In this document: in pieces, positions 17,995 through 24,480 of the stretch
How positions within the stretch are numbered: the first letter of the stretch is position 1
Layout: each line of letters opens with the position of its first letter
Translations under genes and position numbers: made by a program
From: a virus
Length of the DNA stretch: 41,164 nucleotides
Reading direction: 5' to 3' (one strand)
Virus record (IMG/VR): IMGVR_UViG_3300025133_000253
Coordinates: 1-41,164 of that record
Notes under the pieces: model-generated
Database searches by the model: none
The model's input: only the letters and a program-made list of their open reading frames with translations
What the model was told of the DNA's origin: nothing

Positions 17995-18740
17995 TATGAC
18001 TCCTTATTAACTAAGGTTTGTAAACTCCACGTTTTACCCGATCCTGGACTTCCTATGATGAGAATCTTGGTAGATGTAAAGTTCTTTTCTTTTACAGCAT
18101 CTAATACTAACTGAAAATCTTGGGGGATTTCTGCAGGTAGTAAATTAGTTCTGTCTTTAGCATGATCATACTTTTCAGTATGCTTTGTTTGCCATATATA
18201 TTCAGTTTTACCTGAAGGAGTATCAATGGTTCTTGTATAGAATACAAAATCAAACCATTTACTGATATCTTCTTTAGTGCTACCGTCTATATAAGGCAAT
18301 ACTTTTGTTGTACCATCATCAAGATCTCTTAGCTTACTATGTACATTTATTACTAATACACCAGGTATTCTTGTAATAAACTCTAACAGCATGTCAAGAG
18401 TATTCTTTAACTTGCCCCAATCCTGCATTTTCATCTTGCCTGTTTTATCAACAAGACTTCTTTGATACTTCTTTGATAATTCACTGAATGTATCAAGTAT
18501 CAATGCATCAATCTGGGTACCATTCTTGGGTATGGTTTCAAGTGTTTCCTGATCAATTTCTATATTGCCAATCTTTGTTTTATGTACTGCTTTTTGGACA
18601 GTATACAATTCAGCAATTACTTTTTTGAATTGATCAAATGTTGTTGGTTGTAGAACAGGATAACCAAACATTTTATGGATGGCATCTGGGCCTCCGAGTG
18701 TTTGTGATCCACGTTCAAGATCAAACATTAAACATTTCAT
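17994..18740 (-). CDS. RecA/Sak4-type ATPase with C-terminal Walker A (apparent circular permutation)
   Basis: The 248-aa product begins MKCLMFDLERGSQTLGG, which matches the strand that normally follows the P-loop helix in phage Sak4/AAA_24 ATPases. Walker B is IDALILDTFSEL (Asp83). A sensor-like strand VLVINVHSKLRDLDDG follows at 128-143. The Walker A, IGSPGSGKTW (229-238), lies just eleven residues before the stop. Normal members carry it at the N-terminus. Both ends look intact: AAGGAGAA precedes the ATG, and the SSB Shine-Dalgarno overlaps the 3' end. Joining the C-terminus to the N-terminus restores the standard order. The expected role is single-strand annealing or recombination with the adjacent SSB. 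Confidence 0.8.
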   Translation of the reverse strand: MKCLMFDLERGSQTLGGPDAIHKMFGYPVLQPTTFDQFKKVIAELYTVQKAVHKTKIGNIEIDQETLETIPKNGTQIDALILDTFSELSKKYQRSLVDKTGKMKMQDWGKLKNTLDMLLEFITRIPGVLVINVHSKLRDLDDGTTKVLPYIDGSTKEDISKWFDFVFYTRTIDTPSGKTEYIWQTKHTEKYDHAKDRTNLLPAEIPQDFQLVLDAVKEKNFTSTKILIIGSPGSGKTWSLQTLVNKES

Positions 18741-18751
18741 TTAACTTCTCC

Positions 18752-18883
18752 TTATGTATGTTCTTTGATAAATTTATTGAGCATAGAAAACATCATAGCT
18801 ATTATAAATATTCCTATACCCCACATTACAACAGCAACACCTAATACTAATAGATTTGCTATCCATTCTGCTATATCAAACAT
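18752..18883 (-). CDS. Small membrane protein, 43 aa (short gene)
   Basis: This short gene reads from the ATG at 18883 to the TAA at 18752. Nearly the whole product is hydrophobic (WIANLLVLGVAVVMWGIGIF, then IIAMMF), giving one long or two short membrane helices with a basic tail (NKFIKEH). The start overlaps the stop of the Zn-ribbon gene by 8 bases (ATGTTTGA), which supports coupled translation. It could be a holin-like or membrane-anchoring peptide. No homologue recognised. Confidence 0.6.
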   Translation of the reverse strand: MFDIAEWIANLLVLGVAVVMWGIGIFIIAMMFSMLNKFIKEHT

Positions 18884-19061
18884 TATCATTTTGGTTACCT
18901 TCACATTTTTTACAGTTTATTCTTGGTAGTTTATATGTAGGAAGGTCAGAATGATAGATTATTGATCCAGTACTACTTTTCTCCCATACATATTTACATC
19001 CTTTACAATACTTTAAACTCATATAAAGAACTCTTTTAGCTTTTTTAGCTTTTTTTACCAT
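18876..19061 (-). CDS. Small Zn-ribbon protein with basic N-terminus (61 aa)
   Basis: Two knuckles, CKGC at residues 19-22 and CKKC at 51-54, spaced by a beta-rich linker, form a typical zinc ribbon. The first twelve residues are very basic (VKKAKKAKR), as in DNA- or RNA-binding proteins. AAAGGAA lies before the ATG at 19061. It may be a small transcription or nucleic-acid-binding factor. It is the first gene after a strong inverted repeat that separates it from the E1-like gene. Confidence 0.65.
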   Translation of the reverse strand: MVKKAKKAKRVLYMSLKYCKGCKYVWEKSSTGSIIYHSDLPTYKLPRINCKKCEGNQNDNV

Positions 19062-19075
19062 ATAATTCCTTTATT

Positions 19076-19151
19076 TAAGAGAGAGACCACATTTAAGTAC
19101 TCGATAGCATTGCTCTCTGACTATAAATGTGGTATAAAGACCTCTCTCTTA
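19076..19151 (-). terminator. Concentric inverted repeat closing the ubiquitin-like cassette
   Basis: Outer ten-base arms TAAGAGAGAG/CTCTCTCTTA (19076-19085 with 19142-19151) and inner ten-base arms ACCACATTTA/TAAATGTGGT (19086-19095 with 19124-19133) enclose a 28-base loop, with an eight-base bulge on one side. It begins three bases after the stop of the E1-like gene. It is probably a transcription terminator or 3'-end stabiliser of the cassette message. Confidence 0.65.
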
Positions 19152-19154
19152 TCA

Positions 19155-19814
19155 TTATTTTGCCATTAGAGACATAGATGGGAAATGGAATATTACTTCC
19201 TTTTCAAATGGTTGCTTGGTTACTATCTTTGCAACAGCATTAGTAATGAAGGATCCAGCCATATTACTACAATAGCTTGTAGCTTTAGCAGTACATGGTT
19301 CTTCGCTTCCTTCATGATCATCATACCAGCATTTTTTATACTTGGTTACAGTTGGCTTCTTAAAAGCATACTGCTGATATGTTTGTGCTCCCATACGACC
19401 ATCTATGAGTATAACTGGTTTAAGTCTTTTTACACTACATGCTATTTCAACTGCTTGTAGCCTACTTGACATATTATCAAATCCTAAGACAATAATATCA
19501 TTTCCATAAGATGCATATTGACTACTATCTACAAATTTGTCTCTTACAGACAGTACAATCGGATCCTGACATATTTCAGACAAGTATTCAGTCAATACAT
19601 CTACCTTATATTTGCCTATATCAGGTGCAGTATACTGACTGACGCCAATATTTTCAAGAGATACCTTATCATAATCATAAAGTGTAAACTTTTCTGCACC
19701 AGATCGGGCTAATTGGGTGGCTGCGGAACTGCCAATAGCTCCGCAACCAAGTATGTGGAAATGAAATTTATCAAAGTTGTTAAATATGCCTTCAAACCTT
19801 GATATTCTGCTCAT
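19155..19814 (-). CDS. E1/ThiF-like ubiquitin-like-protein activating enzyme
   Basis: About 219 residues from the preferred start. The Rossmann core is clear: FHILGCGAIGSSAATQLA (ATP loop), TLYDYDKVSLENIG (the DxDxVxxxN region; the usual downstream R-Q is V-S-Q) and the GFDNMSSR block. LIDGRMGAQTY follows. A Cys-rich catalytic region, EEPCTAKATSYC, lies near residues 172-182. E1 enzymes adenylate the C-terminal glycine of a ubiquitin-like protein, and many then hold it on Cys. I chose the ATG at 19814 because GGAG lies upstream; an ATG at 19826 would add four residues. The gene overlaps the JAMM gene. The ubiquitin-like partner lies 2.5 kb upstream in the same operon. No thiamine or molybdopterin genes are nearby. 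Confidence 0.88.
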   Translation of the reverse strand: MSRISRFEGIFNNFDKFHFHILGCGAIGSSAATQLARSGAEKFTLYDYDKVSLENIGVSQYTAPDIGKYKVDVLTEYLSEICQDPIVLSVRDKFVDSSQYASYGNDIIVLGFDNMSSRLQAVEIACSVKRLKPVILIDGRMGAQTYQQYAFKKPTVTKYKKCWYDDHEGSEEPCTAKATSYCSNMAGSFITNAVAKIVTKQPFEKEVIFHFPSMSLMAK

Positions 19815-20691
19815 TTTCCTCTCCATAATCTACGAAATTAGTAGGATTATATCCACTATAAATCCCAGAATTGAGTTGAAGTTCATTTTCTGTATATTCC
19901 TTAATACTAAAACTTGCTTTCTTTAGTTTAAGTATTTTATTCCAGTTTTTAACTTCCTTCAACCATTCCTTGAAGGTGAATTGTCCTTCTGTGTAAAGAT
20001 CATTCCATTCAGCTACAATTTCAAGACTAGAATCATAGATTTGATCTCCAGAATATCCATGTTTATGACCATAACTAGATTGATAGCCATTTCCATAATA
20101 ATTATGTATATAACTATCTCTATCCCAATCTCTTGTATTGTAAAGAGATGTTTGTTTTCCATTCTTTTTGTAATTAGTCATCACTGTAACTGGTTTATTA
20201 CAAAGTTTAGAAACAGAATCTCTTATAGCTTTTGGAACAGTTCTTGCTTTTGCATCTAATATATTCAGATCTATATCTTCATGAGCTATAATTGGATTCC
20301 ATACACAAACTCTAAATTTATATTCACCACGAATATTAACTACAAGAAATGCAGACCAATCATCACTGGAATATTCTTTCATAGTATTTGTATCAGTTCC
20401 AGACCAGAATGCTGACATACTAGCATGTGAATGCCACCAGACAAATCTAACATCTTTACCATGTTTCATACAGGCTTTTACATAATAATCAGCTACAGCA
20501 GCTTTATCCATTTCTGTGGTACCGCCAGTTACATTCTGTTCTAATATTTCAGGTGCAGATAGTATTATATCTCCATCTTTATCCTTTTCGGCTATTAGAA
20601 AACCGCCAATCTCAGATTTGAATTCATCATAGGATGCTTGGGCATAATCTATGACTTTCTTCCAATCCTTTTGAGTAATGTAAAACTCCAT
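19792..20691 (-). CDS. JAB/JAMM metalloprotease (deubiquitinase-like)
   Basis: 299 residues. Residues 1-150 form a JAB domain: Glu27 in SEIGGFL and the zinc motif H87-S-H89, seven residues, S97-x-x-D100 (WWHSHASMSAFWSGTD). This is the complete JAMM signature of proteases that cleave after the diglycine of ubiquitin-like proteins. A Tyr/Gly/His-rich segment follows (about 195-220), then a helical tail. The likely job is to trim the four residues after GG in the ubiquitin-like protein encoded upstream, to remove it from targets, or both. The gene overlaps the E1 gene, so the two enzymes should be made together. Tail-tip NlpC/JAB proteins of phages are an alternative, but the E1 neighbour argues against that. 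Confidence 0.88.
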   Translation of the reverse strand: MEFYITQKDWKKVIDYAQASYDEFKSEIGGFLIAEKDKDGDIILSAPEILEQNVTGGTTEMDKAAVADYYVKACMKHGKDVRFVWWHSHASMSAFWSGTDTNTMKEYSSDDWSAFLVVNIRGEYKFRVCVWNPIIAHEDIDLNILDAKARTVPKAIRDSVSKLCNKPVTVMTNYKKNGKQTSLYNTRDWDRDSYIHNYYGNGYQSSYGHKHGYSGDQIYDSSLEIVAEWNDLYTEGQFTFKEWLKEVKNWNKILKLKKASFSIKEYTENELQLNSGIYSGYNPTNFVDYGEENEQNIKV

Positions 20692-20701
20692 TAGTATCTC
20701 C

Positions 20702-22234
20702 TTATCTGTTTTGTGCGTTTTGATTTAAAGTAACCCATCTAAGCATATCTTCTGCTACTGTATTAGTATTAGAATATTCCATAGGATAATCATCATTTTC
20801 TGTATCTTCTGAAAGAGTAATACTCTCAACAGGTAATGTTGAAACAACCTTTCTTGTAATCATATCATCTTCTTTAAATATCATACTTATCCTTTCACTT
20901 TCCATGTGTTTAAGATCACTTTGATAACCATGACAATCTTTCATGATATTTTTTGTACAAATCTTATTACAAAGTTCATTTCTTGCAATTGATGTTGTAT
21001 GAAAATTCACCATTCTATCATAACAATGTGATTTACTAAATCCTATTCTATCCAAATAATCTGCTTTTACATTTGAATCTAAATTATTAGGACTACCAAA
21101 ATAAGAAGTTGTTATGTTATTTAGTGGATGAGTTATACCCAATCTGAATGTACTTATCCAGGTATGTACATTTTCTATCCATCTAATTAAATTTATTTTA
21201 GCATGTGATCCATCAACTATATTCATGTTACCAGCACATGTATTAGATGATCTATTATAACTAATAAGCCAATCAGAAGGATTTTGTGCTTGTGTAGCTC
21301 GTCTTTGAGCACTACTACTACTATTATAAATATGATAATTTATAAATGGATGTTTTTGTCCTTGTATATGTGGTTTAAACCAATATCTGGTTATTCCACG
21401 TGAAATACCCGATCTTCCTGAAAGATTTAATGAAGAATACATCAATTGTTCAAGAGTAAGACTATAGCTACTAATAACATTTCCAATTGGAAACGTATAT
21501 ACAGGAACATTATCTTCGACTACAAATACATTCATCATTACATCTTTAAATGGATGAAAAATTGTAATTGTAGACTGATTTGTAATACCAGTTCTATTAA
21601 GAATGATTTTAGGTTTTGTATCATCAAACTTCCACATTTCTGTTAATAGATTATCTCTAAAACGTTTTTCTTCTTGTAATTCTTCTGCTGAATTAGAATT
21701 AAAGTTTGTTTGAATAATGTCTATCCCTTCCTTCATAACATCATCTTTATTGAACATTGCAATATATTTAATATAATCATCAAATATTTTAACAATTTCT
21801 TTAGTACATACATCAAATAACTCTTTAATTTTATTTTTATCATCGAGCCAGACTGCATTTGACCATCGTCTTTGTTGAAGAATCCTATCTACATCAAAAA
21901 CTTTGTTTTTAAATCTGTTAAAACAGTATGATCTTCTGTTTCTATCAGGTCTTATCCAAATGTTCTGAATACTTCCCCATTTGAATTTTTTATTCTTATA
22001 AGATCCTTCCCAGAAGTTCTTAATAATTTCAGCATTTTTAAATGTCCCATGTTTCCATGTAAAATTCTTATTAACATTAAATTTTATTGTAGGATAATTG
22101 GGACTTCCATATTGATCATCTTTAAATTGCCATGGGATTGATCTATTTAATACTTCTACTGCTTCAATTAATTTTGCTTGGGGGCCTATGGGAAGATAAC
22201 TGAAGTCATGTTTCTCTATAAATTTCTTAATCAT
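20702..22234 (-). CDS. 510-aa protein of the ubiquitin-like cassette, possible E2-like domain
   Basis: I do not recognise this protein with certainty. It lies between the ubiquitin-like protein and the JAMM protease, the place of an E2 or of PRTRC proteins B or F in bacterial cassettes. Residues 284-300 read YWFKPHIQGQKHPFINY, and SNTCAGNMNI follows at 330-339 with a helix (INLIRWIENVHTWIST, 347-362). A P-H-[IV] strand, a Cys followed by Gly and then an amphipathic helix ending before a Pro is reminiscent of the HPN-Cys-helix block of E2 enzymes. Cys333 would be the thioester site. An insert separates His and Cys. Further Cys residues lie at 404, 422, 426 and 434. GGAG lies before the ATG. 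Confidence 0.6.
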   Translation of the reverse strand: MIKKFIEKHDFSYLPIGPQAKLIEAVEVLNRSIPWQFKDDQYGSPNYPTIKFNVNKNFTWKHGTFKNAEIIKNFWEGSYKNKKFKWGSIQNIWIRPDRNRRSYCFNRFKNKVFDVDRILQQRRWSNAVWLDDKNKIKELFDVCTKEIVKIFDDYIKYIAMFNKDDVMKEGIDIIQTNFNSNSAEELQEEKRFRDNLLTEMWKFDDTKPKIILNRTGITNQSTITIFHPFKDVMMNVFVVEDNVPVYTFPIGNVISSYSLTLEQLMYSSLNLSGRSGISRGITRYWFKPHIQGQKHPFINYHIYNSSSSAQRRATQAQNPSDWLISYNRSSNTCAGNMNIVDGSHAKINLIRWIENVHTWISTFRLGITHPLNNITTSYFGSPNNLDSNVKADYLDRIGFSKSHCYDRMVNFHTTSIARNELCNKICTKNIMKDCHGYQSDLKHMESERISMIFKEDDMITRKVVSTLPVESITLSEDTENDDYPMEYSNTNTVAEDMLRWVTLNQNAQNR

Positions 22235-22254
22235 GAGATTCTCCTTTAGTTTAA

Positions 22255-22316
22255 AGTCGGGGGTTTATCAACGAATATAGTCTATTTTGACTTTTTCAAA
22301 TAATATTCCCCCGACT
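22255..22316 (-). terminator. Inverted repeat between the ubiquitin-like gene and the 510-aa gene
   Basis: Arms AGTCGGGGG/CCCCCGACT (22255-22263 with 22308-22316) enclose a 44-base loop that itself contains AGTC/GACT. It sits in the 131-base gap after the ubiquitin-like gene. It may be an attenuator making the small ubiquitin-like protein more abundant than the downstream enzymes. The rest of the gap (22317-22365) shows nothing clear. Confidence 0.5.
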
Positions 22317-22365
22317 ATTGTGGTTAACGGAACCGATCAATAATTCCCGCTATTAAAGAAAAGAG

Positions 22366-22578
22366 TTAAGACTTTGTCTCTCCACCTTTCTTATTAGTTT
22401 TAACAGCAGCAACCCGATCATCATCACGAAGTTCGTGAGAATCATTGGCTACAACACGGTTCACGTTAATAGCCTCAGTACTTAAACCAAGTTCTGTACG
22501 AAGTCCACCAACTGTGGTAGATTCTACATTGGTTTCAGTAAAGCTGGCTGTATCATTGCACAAAAGTATATTTGGCAT
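22366..22578 (-). CDS. Ubiquitin-like (ThiS/MoaD-type beta-grasp) protein with near-terminal diglycine
   Basis: 70 residues. The order strand (NILLCND), helix (TVGGLRTELGL, 22-32), strand (INVNRVVA, 37-44), the turn ELRDDDRVAAVK (49-60) and then KKGGETKS matches the ThiS/MoaD beta-grasp pattern, in which the last strand follows a D-D-D-R-V or DGD-x-V turn and ends in GG. The diglycine is at residues 65-66 with four residues after it. A JAMM protease would have to trim it before an E1 could activate it, and both enzymes are encoded in the same operon. The start has a perfect AGGAGG Shine-Dalgarno, among the strongest in the window. This fits a stoichiometric modifier. Confidence 0.78.
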   Translation of the reverse strand: MPNILLCNDTASFTETNVESTTVGGLRTELGLSTEAINVNRVVANDSHELRDDDRVAAVKTNKKGGETKS

Positions 22579-22590
22579 TGATGTACCTCC

Positions 22591-23331
22591 TTATTTGTAG
22601 TTAAATACTGTATTGATTCTTTTTCTTTCCTTAACACAGGAAACTAAGACATCAGTAGGTATGAAACTATAGATTGCATTTTTAACTTCAGACGGATTTC
22701 CAACATTAAGCATATAATACACAAGTTCTCTCATATGAGCCTTTTGCAGCATTTTGCTATATGTTTTCTTATCCTTCTCAAGTTCTTTACGGTAAATACC
22801 CATTGCAAATGAATATGTAGATGCAGATCCACGTTTTGCTAGAATCCGCTTAAACAATCCATGTGCAAATGTTTTTCCAGCCCAATCTTCAAGATTTACT
22901 ATCCTTGAAAGAAATGTGGGTGGAACTGAATGACCATTCATATATCTCCAGAGATATTGATAGCCATCTATGGCTTTACGTTTACTGTTGGTAATAACAA
23001 ATGCATCACCATTACCTTCAATGGATGGTGCTATATACGCAGGTATTTGGGTGTACCCGAGTTTAGTGCATGTGGTTGTTCTTCTATGACCATCAGTAAT
23101 AACATAGTCCTTTGTGATTGTGATTGGCTTTTGTAATCCATGCTTATCTATTGAATGCATTAAAGCTGTCAGTTCCCTTTTAGAGCGTGGATCAGCCCAA
23201 TCTATCCGCATTGGTGGTTGACCAGGATTATTGGTTAATTGATCAATACTTACAACTATAGGTTTCCCTAATTGACCAACTGTTTTACCGTTTTTATTTT
23301 TGATAGTACTTACAGGTCTTCCTTGTACCAT
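22591..23331 (-). CDS. ParB/Srx-like protein of the ubiquitin-like cassette
   Basis: 246 residues. Residues 26-102 form a ParB/sulfiredoxin-type domain: VVSIDQLTNNPGQPP, then ELTALMHSIDKHGLQKPITI, then the phosphate-binding block VITDGHRRTTTCTKLGYTQIP. The DGHRR box replaces the GERR box of chromosomal ParB, as in ParB-like nucleases and PRTRC ParB proteins. Such domains bind or hydrolyse nucleotides. The C-terminal half is helical and basic (GYQYLWRYMNG, LFKRILAKRG) and may bind DNA. It lies directly before the ubiquitin-like gene. ParB-related plus ThiF-related genes are the namesakes of the PRTRC cassette. CTCC (GGAG on the minus strand) precedes the ATG. Confidence 0.83.
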   Translation of the reverse strand: MVQGRPVSTIKNKNGKTVGQLGKPIVVSIDQLTNNPGQPPMRIDWADPRSKRELTALMHSIDKHGLQKPITITKDYVITDGHRRTTTCTKLGYTQIPAYIAPSIEGNGDAFVITNSKRKAIDGYQYLWRYMNGHSVPPTFLSRIVNLEDWAGKTFAHGLFKRILAKRGSASTYSFAMGIYRKELEKDKKTYSKMLQKAHMRELVYYMLNVGNPSEVKNAIYSFIPTDVLVSCVKERKRINTVFNYK

Positions 23332-23365
23332 ACTATCCTCCTTATTGTGGTTTGTTTTACGATTT

Positions 23366-23482
23366 GAAATCTGCCAGTAATCGCTCGGCAGGTAATCCTT
23401 AATACTAAGCTAGCAGCAAAGCTCGGGGATTAAGCGTACAGGAGTTACACCTGTATATTACGTTCCAGTTTAAAGTGCTGGC
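23366..23482 (-). other. Structured gene-free leader upstream of the ParB-like gene
   Basis: The 164-base gap 23332-23495 holds nested short stems: CTGCC/GGCAG (23371-23391), TAATCC/GGATTA (23393-23398 with 23427-23432) enclosing AGCT/AGCT, TACAGG/CCTGTA with a seven-base loop (23437-23455), and GCCAG/CTGGC closing the set (23373-23377 with 23478-23482). Several pairings compete. It may be a structured leader or processing signal controlling the ParB and ubiquitin-like genes. It is not a tRNA. Confidence 0.35.
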
Positions 23483-23495
23483 TACACTCCCAAGT

Positions 23496-24068
23496 TTAAT
23501 CTTCTGATTCAACAGGTGCTTTAAATCTTTTCCAAATTCCTATTGGGGTGAAATAAGAAAAGATATGTTCAATCCTTTTGCTATATGTATCTCTTTGAGC
23601 AGGATCATCAATATCAAGATCATTTTCTTTAAGTACATCTTTGTTGAATTTGTATTCATGTACTGGATCTACATATGTAAGGTATTGATCACAACAGTCT
23701 GCATCATTCAATCTTTCTCCAGCTACTACAGGAGGTAATTCACCTGAAGACCATGTAATATGAAGAGGAAATCCAGGTAATTCATTGCCATCTTCATCGT
23801 ATCTTCTTAATTGATTCCTAAGAATACGATTTGTTGTTCCGCCTTCATGTAATTTAAGGTTTATTAGTGAAGCAAGAATTTCACCATCATCATAAATACC
23901 AATATGATCTAGTTTAATCCAATCATCTTCTTCAACATTCTGTGGAAATGCACAGTTATCAGGTTGATAATGGTATGTAACATGATGTTTACTTAAAGCA
24001 AATGCAGCTTTATTTTCTTTTATAACTGGTTTAACCAAAAATACACCAGTAAATATGTCTCTTTCCAT
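23496..24068 (-). CDS. 2H phosphoesterase-like protein
   Basis: 190 residues. Two H-x-T motifs, KHHVTYHYQP (His29, Thr31) and FPLHITWSSGELPP (His103, Thr105), lie 74 residues apart in beta-strand contexts. This is the layout of the 2H phosphoesterase superfamily, which cleaves cyclic phosphates, 2'-5' links or cyclic oligonucleotides. The phage anti-CBASS protein Acb1 and several RNA-repair enzymes belong here. The protein opens the ubiquitin-like cassette on the transcript. An anti-defence or RNA-repair role is inferred. AAGGAG lies before the ATG at 24068, inside the 3' end of the 39-aa gene. The C-terminal 60 residues are acidic and unassigned. Confidence 0.65.
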   Translation of the reverse strand: MERDIFTGVFLVKPVIKENKAAFALSKHHVTYHYQPDNCAFPQNVEEDDWIKLDHIGIYDDGEILASLINLKLHEGGTTNRILRNQLRRYDEDGNELPGFPLHITWSSGELPPVVAGERLNDADCCDQYLTYVDPVHEYKFNKDVLKENDLDIDDPAQRDTYSKRIEHIFSYFTPIGIWKRFKAPVESED

Positions 24069-24069
24069 G

Positions 24070-24189
24070 TTATCTCCTTCCTAGCATGCCATGATTGCAA
24101 AAACCTTTACAAATTCTCTTTAATTTATAAGGATTTATAAGTTTGCCATCAAGACCACGCTTTTTGTTCTTTTTACGAGTTACTTTCAT
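24070..24189 (-). CDS. Very basic 39-aa protein (short gene)
   Basis: This short gene reads from the ATG at 24189 to the TAA at 24070. The product begins MKVTRKKNKKRGLDGK and has a CKGFC pair at 27-31. GGAG precedes the start. Its 3' end carries the Shine-Dalgarno of the 2H-like gene, so it may couple translation of that gene. It may be a nucleic-acid-binding peptide. No family recognised. Confidence 0.6.
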   Translation of the reverse strand: MKVTRKKNKKRGLDGKLINPYKLKRICKGFCNHGMLGRR

Positions 24190-24480
24190 TGTTTTCTCCT
24201 TTATAAAACCTTTGGGAACATTGTACATGATAGAAGAGGTATAAACCCATAAACCTATCCTTGTTTCCCCTACAATGCTCCCAAATTAATAGGGACTAAT
24301 TTGGCTGGCATCGAATTCCCGCCCTGTATTCACAGTATTACTTAAGTCCCTAATTCTTAATGTTGTGCAAGCTGTCTAAACTTATACTAGCTATGAACCA
24401 GCACCGTTGAATAGAACACAACAGGCTATCCCCCCATCTTCGGTGGAAATGCCTATCATTCGAACGACACAACAAGTTAG
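24190..24480 (-). other. Gene-free stretch with three tandem inverted-repeat domains
   Basis: No gene is visible in these 291 bases. Three adjacent domains are closed by TTTGGGAACATTGTA/TACAATGCTCCCAAA (24211-24225 with 24271-24285; fifteen pairs with one mismatch), TAGGGACT/AGTCCCTA (24290-24297 with 24345-24352) and TGTTGTG/CACAACA (24361-24367 with 24417-24423). A second ACACAACA follows at about 24467. The domains are 75, 63 and 63 bases. This repeats the arrangement seen at 14190-14459. They may be structured RNA or processing sites between the small membrane genes and the ubiquitin-like cassette. Confidence 0.45.

Noticed and set aside
19155-19814. Thiamine or molybdopterin cofactor biosynthesis enzyme
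   Set aside because: No cofactor pathway genes nearby; the JAMM protease and Ubl partners in the operon indicate Ubl chemistry.
22591-23331. Plasmid or prophage partition ParB
   Set aside because: No ParA gene or clustered centromere-like iterons were seen; the DGHRR box and the Ubl neighbours fit a PRTRC-like ParB better.
24361-24423. tRNA-like element closed by TGTTGTG/CACAACA
   Set aside because: Only about 63 bases long and without a T-arm next to the closing stem on either strand.
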